DNA of 64,000 nucleotides from positions 788,516 through 852,515 of the forward strand of contig NZ_QOCH01000015.1 of assembly GCF_003318275.1 (NCBI RefSeq). The letters are read 5' to 3'. How positions within the stretch are numbered: the stretch's first letter is position 1; the number at the start of each line of letters is the position of its first letter. Under the pieces are notes generated by a model, which ran no database searches, had not been told where the DNA came from, and saw nothing but the letters and a program-made list of their open reading frames with translations. The stretch comes from Marinobacter sp. F3R11 (GTDB lineage: Bacteria; Pseudomonadota; Gammaproteobacteria; Pseudomonadales; Oleiphilaceae). The position numbers and the translations under genes were made by a program. Of this stretch, positions 39,188 through 49,002 are shown in pieces.

Positions 39188-40897
39188 TCAGCGCGGCTCT
39201 TGCTCCGTAATCATCTGCTTCAGTTTGTATTTCTCTATTTTGTTGGTAGGCGTTACTGGCAAAGTATCCACGATGCGAATATGGCGGGGGCGCATATATT
39301 TCGGCATGTGATCCGCAGCAAAGGTAGCAATGTCGTTCTCTGTGGTACTCCCCGCTTCCTTGAGCTCAATGAATACAGCGATATCATCCTCATTCCCTTC
39401 CTGTGCTGGCATGGGCACAGCAGCCACGGCCCGAACTTCCGGATGATCCACGAGCAGGGATTCCACCTCGTAGGAAGAAACGTTTTCGCCACGCACCCGG
39501 AAATAGCCCCCCATTCGGTCAACAAACCGAAAAGTGCCGTCATCTCCTTCAACCACGGCATCTCCGGTATGGAACCAGAGATTTCTCCAGGCTTTGAGTG
39601 TGGCTTCAGGCTTATTAAGATATTGCTGAAGCAGTAGTCCCGGGAACCTTGGCCGGAATGCCAGCTGTCCAACCTGGCCTGGCGGCAGACGGTTGTCGTC
39701 CTCGTCCAGAATGGCAACATCCACCAACGGTGATGGTCTGCCCATAAAGCCCGCCGGCAGATCTTGTTCACCACTAACAAGCAGTCGGCCGGCTGCTTTG
39801 GCAGAAGCCCGGAGTTCGTCTTTCGACAACCCCTTGTAGAGTTCCGGCTGCGTGCCTGGCTGATCACCCAGCTCGTCAATGATCGCCATAAAACCGGCGC
39901 CGGACTCCGTCTGACCAAATCCGCAAGTAACAAAGTCAAACCCGAAACGCTTGGCGACTTCGTAGTGGTTAGCCGGAAGCGGCTGCATATGCACCTTATT
40001 GAGGGTGTTATTTCGGTCGTCGTCCGAGGGGGGTGCCGACATCAGCCATGGAATCATGACGTCTAACAGAATTCCGGTGCTTGCTCCGCACTCGCGGATC
40101 CGGGACCAGTATTCCGAGGGACTGAACCGGTTCCAGAGGCCCACGGTATTGCCCTTCCAAACCGCTTTAACCAAGAGCGCATAGGCACCACCAACGTGAT
40201 ACATCGGCAAATCGCAATACACCACATCTTCCGGGGTCCACTGGCTGCGGCCCGCAAAGGCATACTGATTGATCCACCGGAATGGAAGCAAAACACCCTT
40301 GGCAGGCCCAGTAGTTCCGGAGGTATAGATAATGGTCGCCGGATCAAAAGGACCCAGCCCGGGATCAGCCAGTGAGATTTCAGAAGCCGCAAGGGTATCA
40401 AGCCGATGCACTGTTGAATTTGGCAATTCAACATCAGACTCACCAGCCTCTCCGGAGGTATCCGGCCCAAATACTACATGGCACGGAGCAATATCCGACC
40501 CTATTTTGTGTAATTCCGAACCAAACGAAGGATCAGTAATCAGTACAGGAGCTGCAGTATCGCTGATCTGATAGCTAAGCAGCTTGCCCTTCAGGTTGAA
40601 GTTGATCGGCGCATAGATCGCCCCGACCTGCCAACAGGCAAACATGGAAATCGCAGCCAACAGCGAATTACTGGTGAGTACGCTGACGGGCTGGCCTCGC
40701 TGGATGCCCAATGAAGCCAGCCCACAAGCAATATTCAGACTTCGGTCATACATTTCTCTAAAGGTCAGGCTTTCGCCCGTTTCCCCGTAGTAGATGAATA
40801 CCTTGTCGCCGTTTTCGAAGGCATGCCTTTTAAGCTGATAGAGCGGTACATCCCCTTCGGACACCATCTGATCAAAAATTTCTTGTGGTTGTTTCAT
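39188..40897 (-). CDS. Acyl-CoA ligase (class I AMP-forming)
   Basis: 569 residues of the ANL superfamily. The P-loop is IIYTSGTTGPAKGVL near residue 192. The adenylate-binding region follows (TCGFGQTESG), then WFHTGDAVVEGDDG with the hinge in RFVDRMGGYFRVRGENVSSYEVE, and the C-terminal catalytic Lys in TNKIEKYKLK. It activates a carboxylic acid to its CoA thioester, presumably the substrate of the flanking carboxylases. It lies 46 bp after the second carboxylase gene and 59 bp before the first. The closest family feel is crotonobetaine/short-to-medium-chain acyl-CoA synthetases. Confidence 0.88.
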   Translation of the reverse strand: MKQPQEIFDQMVSEGDVPLYQLKRHAFENGDKVFIYYGETGESLTFREMYDRSLNIACGLASLGIQRGQPVSVLTSNSLLAAISMFACWQVGAIYAPINFNLKGKLLSYQISDTAAPVLITDPSFGSELHKIGSDIAPCHVVFGPDTSGEAGESDVELPNSTVHRLDTLAASEISLADPGLGPFDPATIIYTSGTTGPAKGVLLPFRWINQYAFAGRSQWTPEDVVYCDLPMYHVGGAYALLVKAVWKGNTVGLWNRFSPSEYWSRIRECGASTGILLDVMIPWLMSAPPSDDDRNNTLNKVHMQPLPANHYEVAKRFGFDFVTCGFGQTESGAGFMAIIDELGDQPGTQPELYKGLSKDELRASAKAAGRLLVSGEQDLPAGFMGRPSPLVDVAILDEDDNRLPPGQVGQLAFRPRFPGLLLQQYLNKPEATLKAWRNLWFHTGDAVVEGDDGTFRFVDRMGGYFRVRGENVSSYEVESLLVDHPEVRAVAAVPMPAQEGNEDDIAVFIELKEAGSTTENDIATFAADHMPKYMRPRHIRIVDTLPVTPTNKIEKYKLKQMITEQEPR

Positions 40898-40943
40898 GCA
40901 GGCCCTCCTTTTGTTTTTGTTACTCTCAGCTTTCCTGGCGAAG

Positions 40944-43900
40944 TTACCAGGTGTCTACCATCGGACGGCGACGTCCGATGCGGGGCCCTGGTTTCCTTGC
41001 CGACTTGAGACCACGGAGGATCCAGTTGCGAGTATCAGCCGGGTCGATAACCGCATCTATTTCCAGAGATACAGCCATACTCAGGGCCTTGCCTTTTTCG
41101 TACTGCTCCGCCACAAGCTTTTCGAACATCGCCTTCTGGGCAGCTTCGTCACCGGCATTAGCGATTTCGTTGCGATAACCAAGACGAACCGCACCCTCAA
41201 GCCCCATCCCACCAAACTCACCGGTGGGCCAGGCCACGTTAAAGAAAGGCGCATGGAACGAACCCGCTGTCATACCCATGGCCCCAAGGCCGTAGCCTTT
41301 CCGCAGAACAACGGAAAACACCGGGATCTTGAGGCTGGCGGCGGTGACAAACATCCGAGTGGTATGTCGGACCAGACCAGTTTTCTCAGCCTCAGGGCCT
41401 ACCATGAAGCCCGGGGTATCACAGAGACTGATCAGTGGTACATCATAGGCATCACATAGCTGCATGAAGCGGGACGCCTTGTCGGCACCATTCGCACAGA
41501 TTGCACCACCCAGGTGGCGCGGGTCATTAGCGATCAGGCCAATCGGCCGCCCTTCAATACGGGCGAAAGCAGTTACCATACCGGGCGTAAACTCCGGCCG
41601 GAGTTCAAGGTAGCTATTGCTATCGACCAGCGTTCGAATCAGTGACCGGATGTCATAGGAGCGTAGCCGGTTCTCCGGAATGCTGGACCGAAGAAGCCGC
41701 TGATCTGCACAGGTCCACTCCGGCAATTTGCCCTGGAAGTACGACATGATCTGACGAGCAACCTTTGCCGCCTCCCGCTCGTCCTCAACCAGGCAATCCA
41801 CGACGCCATTGGCAACCTGGACAGACATGGGACCGACCTCTTCCGCAGAATAGACTCCCAGACCGCCGCCTTCGATCATTGCCGGCCCGGCCATACCCAG
41901 GCTGGCGTTCCTTGTTGCAATCAACAGGTCGCTGGAACCCGCAAATACGGCGTTACCGGCGAAACAGCGTCCTGAAACAATCCCGATACGGGGCGCCAAC
42001 GCGGTCATCCTTGCATACTGCAGGAAGCTGGACTGGTCGAGCCCGGCCACCTTGGTGGCGTTATCTGTATCCCCCGGACGACCACCACCGCCTTCCGCAA
42101 AAAATATAACCGGCAACTGCTGCTCTTCAGCCACTTGGAGCACACGGTCTGTTTTTTTGTGGTTCATGGTTCCCTGGGTCCCGGCCAACACAGTGTAGTC
42201 GTAGGCCAAAACAGCACACCGAGCCTGGTCCTCATCAAACATTTGACCATTCACCGCTCCTAAACCGGCAACCAGACCATCCGCAGGGGTCGAACGCATG
42301 AGGTCATCAACCGAGCGTCGGCGCCGCTGCGCAGCAAAGGTGAGAGCACCGTACTCAATAAAGCTACCGGAGTCGCAGATGTTGTCGATGTTCTCGCGAG
42401 CAGTGAGCATGCCCAGCTTGTGGCGCTTCGCCACTGCATCAGGTCGGACTTCATCGAGAGTCAGACGATGGCGCTCCATAGTTTCCGCCAGATCCGGACG
42501 GATATAATCAAGATCAATTTGTTGTTCAGTTACCTCTTCATCCTGGCCGGTGTCGCCAGGCTCAATATAGGCGATGGCCTGGCCTTCGTTTACATAATCA
42601 CCCTCAGCCAATGGCAGCCCCCGGATAATGCCGGCTACCGGCGCCTTGATCTCATGTTCCATTTTCATGGCTTCGAGAATGGCCAATGTTTGCCCCTTGG
42701 CCACACTGTCACCTTCACCCACCAAGGTCGTCACGAGCTGCCCCTGCATGGGAGCAGAAGCCGACTCAGAGCCTTCCGGCGCCTCTTGTATGGCCTCGGT
42801 TTGGTTCACCCCCCCGGACGCGCCGGAGCTACAAAAAAGCTGCGGATGATCCTGCTGTCCCTCGACCACAAGGTCAGCCATGTGGTCATCAACGAAACGT
42901 GTGTATATGCAGTTTTCGGCGACGTCTTCGCGACAGAGGAGCGACTGCAGGAAGGAAGCGTTAGTCTTTACTCCCTCAACCCGGAACTGACAAAGGGCAC
43001 GATAGGCCTTACGGACCGCCTGCTTATAATCCGCTGCCCGACTGTGAACAATCAACTTCGCCAGCAACGAATCAAAGTGCGGACTTGTGGTGTATCCCCG
43101 GTATCCGAAAGTATCGACACGAAGCCCCGGCCCAGAGGGCGGTTCGAATGTCTCCAGGGTGCCGCCACTGGGGCGGGTTGTGCCGTCGGCGTCCATAGAC
43201 TCCATATTCACTCGGCACTGTATGGCATAACCATTCGGCTCAGCTATTTCAGCTTGAGTGAGGTTGAGGTCTGCCAGACTCGCCCCCCCCAGAACAGCAA
43301 TCTGGGACTGGACAAGGTCAACACCGGTAATCTCTTCAGTAACAGTGTGCTCCACCTGAAGCCGGGGATTCGCTTCAATAAAGAAAAAGTCTTTACCGTT
43401 TTCATCCACCAGAAATTCAAATGTACCCAGTCCGGCATAGTTGACGTGTCTGGCCATTCGTAATGCCGCATCCAGCAGGTATTCTCGGGTAGTGGCCGCC
43501 AATGTCGGACTGGGAGCAACTTCAACCAGCTTCTGATTACGTCGCTGTAGACTGCACTCCCTCTCCCACAAGTGAATGGCATTACCACGGCCATCACCGA
43601 GTACCTGCACCTCAATGTGCCGGGCTTTCCGGACCAGGCGTTCGACGTACAATCCATCGTCTCCGAATGCCGCTGCGGCTTCACGGGCACACGCCTTGTA
43701 AGCCTCCTCAAGGTTCTCGCCCGGCAAAACAATCCTCATCCCGCGACCGCCGCCACCGCAAATGGCCTTGATAACTACGGCCACATCACTATCCAGGCTT
43801 CCAACAAAATCTCTGGTTTCAGCCAGTGACGTACGACCCTTGGTGCCCAGAACAACTGGAACCTCACAGTGTTCTGCAAGCGTCCTGGCGGCCGCCTTGT

Positions 43901-44243
43901 CTCCAAGCATTGCAAGTGTTTCCGGATCAGGCCCGATAAAGGTGATGTTGCTGCTGGCACATTGGCGAGCCAGGTCGGCGTTCTCACTCAGGAACCCGTA
44001 ACCCGGATGCAGAGCGTCCGCCGAAACCTTCCTGGCAACTTCAACAATTGCATCGATATCCAGATATGCACGGGCGCCTATTCCAGGCAGGAGTACCGTC
44101 TGATCAGCATAAGCGAGATGGAGGGAGTTTCGGTCATCCTCAGAGTATATGGCCACGGTTTCCAACCCCATCTCGGCAGCAGCCCGGGCAATACGAATAG
44201 CAATTTCACCACGATTGGCAATCAGCAACTTATTGAACTTCAC
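40944..44243 (-). CDS. Second single-chain biotin-dependent acyl-CoA carboxylase (LCC-like)
   Basis: 1099 residues, same domain order as its neighbour: biotin carboxylase (about 1-455, GGGGRGMRIV; EANPRLQVEHTVTEEITG), biotinyl Lys527 in EAMKMEHEIKAP, carboxyltransferase (about 600-1099, FFAEGGGGRPGDTDN; SLCDTPGFMVGPEAEKTG). The two carboxylases are homologous throughout but clearly diverged, above all in the carboxyltransferase half, which sets acyl preference. First gene of the minus-strand operon, divergent from a TetR gene; the shared 240-bp region carries operator-like palindromes. Confidence 0.9.
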   Translation of the reverse strand: MKFNKLLIANRGEIAIRIARAAAEMGLETVAIYSEDDRNSLHLAYADQTVLLPGIGARAYLDIDAIVEVARKVSADALHPGYGFLSENADLARQCASSNITFIGPDPETLAMLGDKAAARTLAEHCEVPVVLGTKGRTSLAETRDFVGSLDSDVAVVIKAICGGGGRGMRIVLPGENLEEAYKACAREAAAAFGDDGLYVERLVRKARHIEVQVLGDGRGNAIHLWERECSLQRRNQKLVEVAPSPTLAATTREYLLDAALRMARHVNYAGLGTFEFLVDENGKDFFFIEANPRLQVEHTVTEEITGVDLVQSQIAVLGGASLADLNLTQAEIAEPNGYAIQCRVNMESMDADGTTRPSGGTLETFEPPSGPGLRVDTFGYRGYTTSPHFDSLLAKLIVHSRAADYKQAVRKAYRALCQFRVEGVKTNASFLQSLLCREDVAENCIYTRFVDDHMADLVVEGQQDHPQLFCSSGASGGVNQTEAIQEAPEGSESASAPMQGQLVTTLVGEGDSVAKGQTLAILEAMKMEHEIKAPVAGIIRGLPLAEGDYVNEGQAIAYIEPGDTGQDEEVTEQQIDLDYIRPDLAETMERHRLTLDEVRPDAVAKRHKLGMLTARENIDNICDSGSFIEYGALTFAAQRRRRSVDDLMRSTPADGLVAGLGAVNGQMFDEDQARCAVLAYDYTVLAGTQGTMNHKKTDRVLQVAEEQQLPVIFFAEGGGGRPGDTDNATKVAGLDQSSFLQYARMTALAPRIGIVSGRCFAGNAVFAGSSDLLIATRNASLGMAGPAMIEGGGLGVYSAEEVGPMSVQVANGVVDCLVEDEREAAKVARQIMSYFQGKLPEWTCADQRLLRSSIPENRLRSYDIRSLIRTLVDSNSYLELRPEFTPGMVTAFARIEGRPIGLIANDPRHLGGAICANGADKASRFMQLCDAYDVPLISLCDTPGFMVGPEAEKTGLVRHTTRMFVTAASLKIPVFSVVLRKGYGLGAMGMTAGSFHAPFFNVAWPTGEFGGMGLEGAVRLGYRNEIANAGDEAAQKAMFEKLVAEQYEKGKALSMAVSLEIDAVIDPADTRNWILRGLKSARKPGPRIGRRRPMVDTW

Positions 44244-44378
44244 AGGATGACCTCTTCAGATTATTGGCTTTGTTATCAGATCGGTAGCAATGATCAAGGA
44301 ACTGTTCACACGTGTCAGATTCCCTGAAATTTCTGAGCCCGCCTGCTTGACGACCTGCGGAATAGCTACCATCCTATT

Positions 44379-44432
44379 ACTAACTTACACGTCAGTCAGT
44401 TTTAGTCAAAAAAAACTAACTTGCAAGTAAGT
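44379..44432. promoter_or_regulatory. Two operator-like palindromes between the carboxylase operon and tetR
   Basis: Site 1 (44379-44400) is a 22-bp imperfect palindrome with half-sites of the form ACTNACTNAC and GTNAGTNAGT. Site 2 (44415-44432) reads ACTAACTTGCAAGTAAGT, an 18-bp palindrome matching its own reverse complement at 16 positions. Both share ACTNACT/AGTNAGT ends and lie in the divergent promoter region, as expected for TetR autoregulation. The binding assignment is inferred. Confidence 0.65.
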
Positions 44433-44483
44433 CGGTAATTGGCAATGATAAGACCCATACCGTTAATCGCTACCGGAGGCACT

Positions 44484-45119
44484 ATGCCTACAACTGAATC
44501 AACAACTGTGCGCACCAAAGCCTGTGATACCCGGGTACGCATCCTGGAAGTCGCAAGGCGCCTGTTCATTACGCGGGGGGTCGATGCGGTCAGTTACGGC
44601 GATATTGCCAAGGAAGTCGGTTCAACCCGGGCCAACCTGCACTATCACTTCGGCAACAAGGCTGAGTTGGTCAAAGAGGTATTTGCCGACACCTTCGAAG
44701 ACGTGCGCAAGAAGCTTGAAAGCATATGGCTGAAGCCGGGGCTTTCCTTGGAGGAACGGATTGACCTTCTATTTGAAGATGCACAGGAGCGGTTTCACGA
44801 ATTCAATCAGGCGGGCGAGCAGAAGACTCCATGGAGCCTGTCCTCCCGTGCGAGGTTTGACTTCAGCTCAGTAGATACCGAAGTGATGGCAGGTATAGGC
44901 GAAATGTCCCGCTATTTCGAGGAATGCGTGACACACGGTGTGCAGCTGGCTATTGGTGCCGGTGAATACCGGAGTGACATGCCGGTTAAGGACGTGGTTC
45001 TTATGATTACCCCGCTGTGGTATTTCGGTTCACCCATCACCCAGGTCTCCGGGATAAAAAGACTGAAAAACCATTACGCAGCTACAAAGAGAATGATAAA
45101 AGCTGCCTACGGTGCCTGA
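44484..45119 (+). CDS. TetR family transcriptional regulator
   Basis: 211 residues from MPTTESTTVRTKACDTRVR (ATG 44484 with GGAGG). The helix-turn-helix is in RILEVARRLFITRGVDAVSYGDIAKEVGSTRANLHYHFGNKAELV. The ligand domain is not diagnostic. It is divergent from the carboxylase-ligase operon and directly upstream of the ABC importer genes, so it probably controls both directions in response to an acyl-CoA or related ligand. Confidence 0.9.
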   Translation: MPTTESTTVRTKACDTRVRILEVARRLFITRGVDAVSYGDIAKEVGSTRANLHYHFGNKAELVKEVFADTFEDVRKKLESIWLKPGLSLEERIDLLFEDAQERFHEFNQAGEQKTPWSLSSRARFDFSSVDTEVMAGIGEMSRYFEECVTHGVQLAIGAGEYRSDMPVKDVVLMITPLWYFGSPITQVSGIKRLKNHYAATKRMIKAAYGA

Positions 45120-45198
45120 ATGCCCTGAACGTTTGCTCGGCACTACTCTACGAAACAAAAACAACAGCCCGAACTTAGTTCGGATGCGTGGAGGAAAC

Positions 45199-46272
45199 AT
45201 GTTAGTTGCATCAAATAACACGGCTGTGGGCAATAGCACCCGGCTTGCAGAGCGCTCAACGGGCGACGCACAACCTGTCCCTGGCGAAGTAACACCCATC
45301 CTCGATGTGCGCAACTTGAGTATTTCCTTCCGGGGCCGTGATGGGGTAACCCATGTTACTCACAACGTCTCGTTTACCGTCGCCCCCGGAGAACGGGTCG
45401 GTGTTGTCGGAGAAAGCGGCTGTGGCAAGTCCGTTACTGGCCTTTCCCTCCTGCGTCTGCTGCCAGAGCGCACGGCCATCATCGACGGTGAAATCCGGTT
45501 TGATGGACGTGATCTCATGTCCATGCGCCCCAAAGAGATCCGTGCTATCCGGGGGCGAGACATCAGCATGATATTCCAGGAGCCGATGACCGCACTGGAC
45601 CCGGTTTTCACCGTAGGCCAGCAACTGATTGAGACACTTCGTGCGCACTACCCGGTCTCCCAGGCAGAAGCTAGAGAGCAAGCTGTTCAAGCGCTCAAGG
45701 ATGTAGGGATTCCTTCTCCGGAAACGCGGGTTGATGAATACCCTCACCAGTTCTCGGGAGGGATGCGCCAGCGTGTCATGATCGCAATGGCCCTGATCTG
45801 TAAACCGAAACTGATTATTGCAGATGAGCCCACTACGGCACTGGATGTCACGGTCCAGGCGCAAATTATCGATCTGCTGACAGAACTGAGTGAAAACACT
45901 GGTACTGCATTGTTATTCATCACACACGATCTCGGTGTTGTTGCTGAAACCTGCAGCCGGATGATCACCATGTATGCCGGAGAAGTTGTTGAGAGTTCAC
46001 CGGTAGATGATGCTCTCCGCCGCCCTGGCCACCCCTACACTTCCGGACTGTTGCGTTCGCTACCCCGGCTCAGCGACCGTGGCAGCCGCCTCCCTTTCAT
46101 TCCTGGCAGAGTACCCTCGCCACACGCCCTGCCTGAAGGATGCAGTTTCCAGGACCGATGCCCGCATTCTGGTGACGGTTGTGAACGGTATCAGGCTGTG
46201 GTCGAAATTGATCCGACACGGCATGCCCGCTGCCACAAGGCAAAAGAATTGAACCTGGAGGGGGCAGTCTAA
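45199..46272 (+). CDS. ABC transporter ATPase, peptide/opine/nickel type (DppD/OppD-like)
   Basis: 357 residues from [20 protein letters not shown] (ATG 45199 with GGAGG). Walker A is GESGCGKS, the signature [16 protein letters not shown], Walker [13 protein letters not shown], and H-loop FITHDLG. The C-terminal oligopeptide-transporter extension has [17 protein letters not shown], the Cys-rich region that in this subfamily can hold an iron-sulfur cluster. Its stop overlaps the next ATG (TAATG). Confidence 0.92.
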   Translation: MLVASNNTAVGNSTRLAERSTGDAQPVPGEVTPILDVRNLSISFRGRDGVTHVTHNVSFTVAPGERVGVVGESGCGKSVTGLSLLRLLPERTAIIDGEIRFDGRDLMSMRPKEIRAIRGRDISMIFQEPMTALDPVFTVGQQLIETLRAHYPVSQAEAREQAVQALKDVGIPSPETRVDEYPHQFSGGMRQRVMIAMALICKPKLIIADEPTTALDVTVQAQIIDLLTELSENTGTALLFITHDLGVVAETCSRMITMYAGEVVESSPVDDALRRPGHPYTSGLLRSLPRLSDRGSRLPFIPGRVPSPHALPEGCSFQDRCPHSGDGCERYQAVVEIDPTRHARCHKAKELNLEGAV

Positions 46273-47279
46273 TGAGCACTACTGTCAGTCAATCCAAGCA
46301 GCAGCACCCACAGAATATTGTGACCGTTGACAACCTGAAGATTCACTTTCCGCTCAAAGGCGGACAAACCGTGAAAGCGGTGGATGGGGTGAGTTTTCAG
46401 ATACGCGCTGGTGAAACGCTGGGAATCATTGGAGAGTCCGGTTCCGGAAAATCCACAGTGGGGCGGGCACTGGTTGGACTATTAAAGCCTACCGAGGGGA
46501 CACTTCGGTATGGAGAGACAGACATTTCAGCGCTGTCAGCAGCAGAGTATAAACGGCTGCGCAAGAACTATCAGATTATTTTCCAGGATCCTCACGCGGC
46601 TCTGAATCCCCGTATGACCATTCTGCAGAGTCTGGTTGAACCGATGGAGATTCAGAATGAAGGCACCCGTGAATCCAGGCGTAAAACGGCACTGGCATCT
46701 CTGGAACGGGCGGGGCTGGCCCCGGAGATAGCTCTGCGCTACCCACATGAGCTTTCAGGGGGACAAAAACAACGCATTAATATCGCACGAGCATTGACCG
46801 TCCACCCTCAATTTATCGTTTGCGACGAGGTAGTGGCCGCGCTGGACGTATCGGTGCGCGGCTCAATACTGAACCTCTTTGCGGATCTTCAGGAAGAATT
46901 GGGACTGACCTACGCATTTATTACCCACGACATTTCGGTGGTCGCCCATGTCAGTCAACGGGTGGCCGTCATGTACCTCGGCAACATGATGGAACTGGGC
47001 CCCACCGACTCTGTCATTGAACAACCTCTACATCCCTACACCCAGGCGTTGCTGTCTGCGGAACCCCGCCCAGTGCCCAGTGATATGCGAGAAGACCGAC
47101 GCATACAACTCCAGGGAGAAATACCAAGCCCGGCCTCACCACCGAGCGGGTGCCGCTTCCGGACCCGCTGCCCGTACGCCACCGACAGGTGTAAGGCCGA
47201 TGCCCCTGACTGGCGCGAGGTCGCCCCCGAACATTGGGTTTCCTGCCACTACACGACTCCATCAGGCGTCGAGCAATAG
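46272..47279 (+). CDS. ABC transporter ATPase, peptide/opine/nickel type (DppF/OppF-like)
   Basis: 335 residues. Walker A GESGSGKS, signature ELSGGQKQRINIARAL, Walker B-region FIVCDEVVAALDVSVRG. In the last the usual DEPTSALD appears as DEVVAALD: the catalytic Glu is kept, but Pro-Thr is Val-Val. The C-terminal extension carries CRFRTRCPYATDRCK. It pairs with the preceding ATPase as a heterodimer, coupled by a one-base overlap. Confidence 0.92.
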   Translation: MSTTVSQSKQQHPQNIVTVDNLKIHFPLKGGQTVKAVDGVSFQIRAGETLGIIGESGSGKSTVGRALVGLLKPTEGTLRYGETDISALSAAEYKRLRKNYQIIFQDPHAALNPRMTILQSLVEPMEIQNEGTRESRRKTALASLERAGLAPEIALRYPHELSGGQKQRINIARALTVHPQFIVCDEVVAALDVSVRGSILNLFADLQEELGLTYAFITHDISVVAHVSQRVAVMYLGNMMELGPTDSVIEQPLHPYTQALLSAEPRPVPSDMREDRRIQLQGEIPSPASPPSGCRFRTRCPYATDRCKADAPDWREVAPEHWVSCHYTTPSGVEQ

Positions 47280-47339
47280 CTGTGACAACCCAAACAGCCC
47301 ACTAAACCAAAGAACAATCACAAAAAGGAAGTATCCCCT

Positions 47340-48923
47340 ATGCAAAACAAAGATAAATCTGTAGCTGTAAAAGGCAACGGCTTCACTCTTGGCCGCCGGG
47401 AATTCCTGAGCCTGATGGCGGGGACCGCAGCCGTCGCAAGTATGGCCGGCCCTTCAGCACTGCTGGCCAGCCTTAAAGATAATGGCGGCATTCTTAACAT
47501 CGGTGCCCCAGCTAACCCCTCAAGCCTGGACCCCGCAACCGGCGGCGCCGGATCAGACCACATTTTCCTGTTCCCGGTTTACTCCACCTTGGTTGAGTGG
47601 GAATACGACACTCTCCGGGCTCTCCCGGGTCTGGCAAAGAGCTGGGAATACCCTGACCCCAAAACGCTCGTCCTGAATATTCGCGAAGGCGTTACCTTCC
47701 ATGACGGTACAACTCTTGATGGCGAAGCGGTCAAGTTCAATCTGGACCGGAACCGGACCGATCCCCGTTCCAATATTCGCTCTGACCTTTCTTCCGTAGA
47801 AAGCGTTGAAGTCAGCGCTCCCTACCAGGTCACACTGAATCTCAAAGCACCCGACACGTCGCTACCCCTGATTCTGTCTGACCGGGCCGGGATGATGGTC
47901 TCCCCAAGCGCTATCCGGAAATTCGGGGAAGATTCTGACCGCAATCCTGTCGGTGCGGGACCGATGAAGTTTGTCGAGTGGAACGATGGAGACCGCATTG
48001 TCCTTGAACGCAACCCTGACTACTGGAGAGAGGAGCGCCCCTTGGTGGACGGGATAAGCTTCCGGCTCATCACAGACAGCTCCACTCGCCTGCGCTCAGT
48101 TATGTCTGGCCAGAACGACTTGGCTTATCACCTCGACGGGCGTCAAAAGCCCCTGATTGAGCGTAGCGGATCCGTCATGGGCGTGTCAGGTTCCACGGTT
48201 TATTGCTACCAGATATACCTGAACCAAGCAAAAGGCCTCCTGAAGAATATCAAAGTTCGCCAGGCACTGAACTACGCCATCGACCGTGAAGCTTTGATTC
48301 GGGCATCAATGCATGGTGCAGGTGAGCCTGCCTATATGAATCTGCCATCGTCGCACTGGGCCTATGATGCCAACGTGGCCAAGCTTTATGATTATGATCC
48401 GGAGAAAGCAAGAAAGCTTCTTGAAGAAGCAGGTTACCCTGACGGGATTGACCTCGATATACGTGCGTACAATGATCAGGGATCGGTACAGCGTCTGGAA
48501 ATTATTATGGGCATGTTTGCCAAAGCCGGTATTCGTGGCCGATTCAAAACTGGCACCATTTCAGACATGTCCTCTGCTTATTTTGCACGTGGCGAAGGTG
48601 ACTGCCTCATTTCTGCATGGACTGGCCGTCCAGATCCTTCATTAACCTATGCGCTGCTGTATGCCGGCGATTCGTACTTCAATGCCGGAAAGGTTGAACC
48701 ACCCGAAGGGTTGATGGACGCCATTCGGGCCTCCCGCAGTACCAACGATACTGAGGAACGGAAGAAAGCCTTCGCCACAGTGCAGCGCATTGTTATGGAA
48801 AATGCGCTGGCTGTTCCGCTCGCCTTCCGTCAGGACATCATGGCGCACACGGAGAAGGTCAAGAACCTGCAAACCAACCTGCTTGGCAAGCCCAAGTTCG
48901 AACACGTTTATCTGGAAAGCTGA
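47340..48923 (+). CDS. ABC transporter solute-binding protein (family 5), Tat-exported
   Basis: 527 residues with an N-terminal twin-arginine signal (LGRREFLSLMAGTAAVASMAG), so it is probably folded and exported by Tat. The body matches SBP_bac_5: SLDPATGGAGSDHIFLFPVYSTL, FHDGTTLDGEAVKFNLDR, GAGPMKFVEWNDGDRIVLERNPDYW, VRQALNYAIDREAL. Family members bind peptides, opines, glutathione, nickel or sugars; the ligand is not evident here. It is followed by a strong intercistronic hairpin. Confidence 0.92.
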   Translation: MQNKDKSVAVKGNGFTLGRREFLSLMAGTAAVASMAGPSALLASLKDNGGILNIGAPANPSSLDPATGGAGSDHIFLFPVYSTLVEWEYDTLRALPGLAKSWEYPDPKTLVLNIREGVTFHDGTTLDGEAVKFNLDRNRTDPRSNIRSDLSSVESVEVSAPYQVTLNLKAPDTSLPLILSDRAGMMVSPSAIRKFGEDSDRNPVGAGPMKFVEWNDGDRIVLERNPDYWREERPLVDGISFRLITDSSTRLRSVMSGQNDLAYHLDGRQKPLIERSGSVMGVSGSTVYCYQIYLNQAKGLLKNIKVRQALNYAIDREALIRASMHGAGEPAYMNLPSSHWAYDANVAKLYDYDPEKARKLLEEAGYPDGIDLDIRAYNDQGSVQRLEIIMGMFAKAGIRGRFKTGTISDMSSAYFARGEGDCLISAWTGRPDPSLTYALLYAGDSYFNAGKVEPPEGLMDAIRASRSTNDTEERKKAFATVQRIVMENALAVPLAFRQDIMAHTEKVKNLQTNLLGKPKFEHVYLES

Positions 48924-48935
48924 AACGTGTAATCC

Positions 48936-48970
48936 GTCAGGGCCCGGGGTATCAAGCCCGGAGCCCTGAC
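48936..48970 (+). other. Strong intercistronic hairpin after the solute-binding protein gene
   Basis: GTCAGGGC-CCGGG pairs with CCCGG-A-GCCCTGAC across an 8-nt loop. No T-tract follows. It probably stabilises the upstream mRNA, giving excess binding protein over permeases. Confidence 0.7.
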
Positions 48971-49002
48971 CGGTGTCGGCCATATTTCACGACGGACTGA
49001 TT

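Noticed and set aside
39014-39637. Plus-strand frame at the 5' end of the first carboxylase and over the ligase end
   Set aside because: Antisense to two clear coding sequences; no independent signals.
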